From assembly GCA_003557545.1 (NCBI GenBank), contig PWOD01000117.1, positions 1 to 6,358 on the forward strand: a stretch of 6,358 nt of DNA, written 5' to 3'. Shown here in pieces: positions 6,289-6,358 of this stretch. The notes under the pieces were generated by a model. The model did no database searches and was not told the origin of the DNA. It saw only the letters and a list, made by a program, of their open reading frames with translations. How positions within the stretch are numbered: the stretch's first letter is position 1; each line of letters opens with the position of its first letter. Position numbers and translations under genes: made by a program. This DNA is from a bacterium (lineage in GTDB: Bacteria; T1Sed10-126).

Positions 6289-6316
6289 TGACAAAAGGCC
6301 ATCGTGTGGCCTCAAT
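6288..6316 (+). promoter_or_regulatory. Possible promoter of the off-edge gene
   Basis: A perfect TTGACA (6288-6293) lies 17 bases before CTCAAT (6311-6316), a poor -10; CAATAG at 6313 is an alternative. The TTGACA overlaps the end of repeat copy 2, as when an IS end supplies a promoter. Confidence 0.35.
6296..6312 (+). other. Hairpin 1 in the leader of the off-edge gene
   Basis: AGGCCA (6296-6301) pairs with TGGCCT (6307-6312) around a five-base loop. No T-run follows, so it is not a typical terminator. Confidence 0.5.
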
Positions 6317-6345
6317 AGTGTGTCCATGTAAAAAAATCACTATTG
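6313..6345 (+). other. Hairpin 2 ending at the Shine-Dalgarno site
   Basis: CAATAGTG (6313-6320) pairs perfectly with CACTATTG (6338-6345) around a 17-base A-rich loop. The last stem base is also the first G of the GGAGG ribosome binding site. Such a stem could hinder ribosome access in transcripts reading in from outside, as is known for some transposase genes. Confidence 0.5.
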
Positions 6346-6349
6346 GAGG
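6345..6349 (+). promoter_or_regulatory. Shine-Dalgarno site of a gene starting just past the window
   Basis: GGAGG is followed by nine bases to the window edge, so a start codon at the next base would be ideally spaced. The gene is probably the transposase of the element. Confidence 0.55.
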
Positions 6350-6358
6350 TATCACACG

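Larger units (their letters stand above)
5883..6358. other. Gene-free, AT-rich mobile-element remnant region
   Basis: No intact gene lies here. From left to right it holds a GGGGTCAGACAC motif, a tandem TACGTTT pair (5905-5918), a possible antiporter -10 box, repeat copy 1, an IS3-type transposase remnant, repeat copy 2, and promoter, hairpin and Shine-Dalgarno signals leading off the right edge. Composition is visibly more AT-rich than the genes to the left. Confidence 0.6.
6240..6358 (+). mobile_element. Probable left end of an insertion sequence running off the window
   Basis: The repeat copy is followed by promoter-like sequence, two stem-loops and a strong Shine-Dalgarno site with no gene inside the window, the usual layout of an IS end and transposase leader. 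The GTGTAAATT core recalls IS256-type ends, but that is a weak recollection. The family cannot be assigned without the transposase. Confidence 0.4.

Noticed and set aside
6240-6290. Transposase frame continuing upstream through repeat copy 2 (residues ahead of LMKEV, including TRRN)
   Set aside because: The frame is open and TRR looks superficially like IS3 proteins, but the same sequence occurs in copy 1 outside any transposase frame, so I treat it as chance.

Overview
This window is about 6.4 kb of bacterial chromosome. Most genes lie on the minus strand, with one tRNA gene on the plus strand and a short mobile-element graveyard at the right edge. Strong GGAGG-type ribosome binding sites, an arginine-inhibitable type of acetylglutamate kinase, a tRNA-Thr without an encoded CCA, and compact overlapping genes suggest a Bacillota/Clostridia-like or Halanaerobiales-like anaerobe. 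This is an inference; no single marker in the window fixes the taxon. By eye, base composition falls from moderate GC in the arg genes to AT-rich in the last 450 bases.

Bases 1-2939 (minus strand, read right to left) are a three-gene operon: a ROK-family sugar-kinase-like protein, argB (acetylglutamate kinase) and argD (acetylornithine aminotransferase, its last residues cut off by the window edge). Each gene overlaps the next by a few bases, so translation is probably coupled. argB and argD are consecutive steps of ornithine/arginine synthesis apart from the intervening argC step. argC and argJ are not here, and the ROK protein occupies the operon head where they often lie. A clean TATAAT lies about 55 bases upstream of the ROK start.

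Bases 2940-3236 are intergenic and hold back-to-back promoter signals. Bases 3237-3308 are a complete tRNA-Thr (anticodon CGT) on the plus strand. It converges on the next gene with only 30 bases between them.

Bases 3339-5882 (minus strand) encode a large fusion protein: a CPA2-type cation:proton antiporter membrane domain, a universal-stress-protein (Usp) domain with a nucleotide-binding motif, a second degenerate Usp-like domain, and a C-terminal PTS EIIA-type domain that keeps a candidate phospho-histidine. It looks like an ion exchanger with its sensors built in.

Bases 5883-6358 carry no intact gene. They hold a GGGGTCAGACAC motif abutting the antiporter start, two 49-base direct repeats 273 bases apart that differ only by five transitions, and between them the broken C-terminal end of an IS3-type transposase. 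After the second repeat come a TTGACA box, two hairpins and a strong Shine-Dalgarno site whose start codon should lie immediately past the window edge. The likely reading is the left end of an insertion sequence, next to remnants of earlier insertions.
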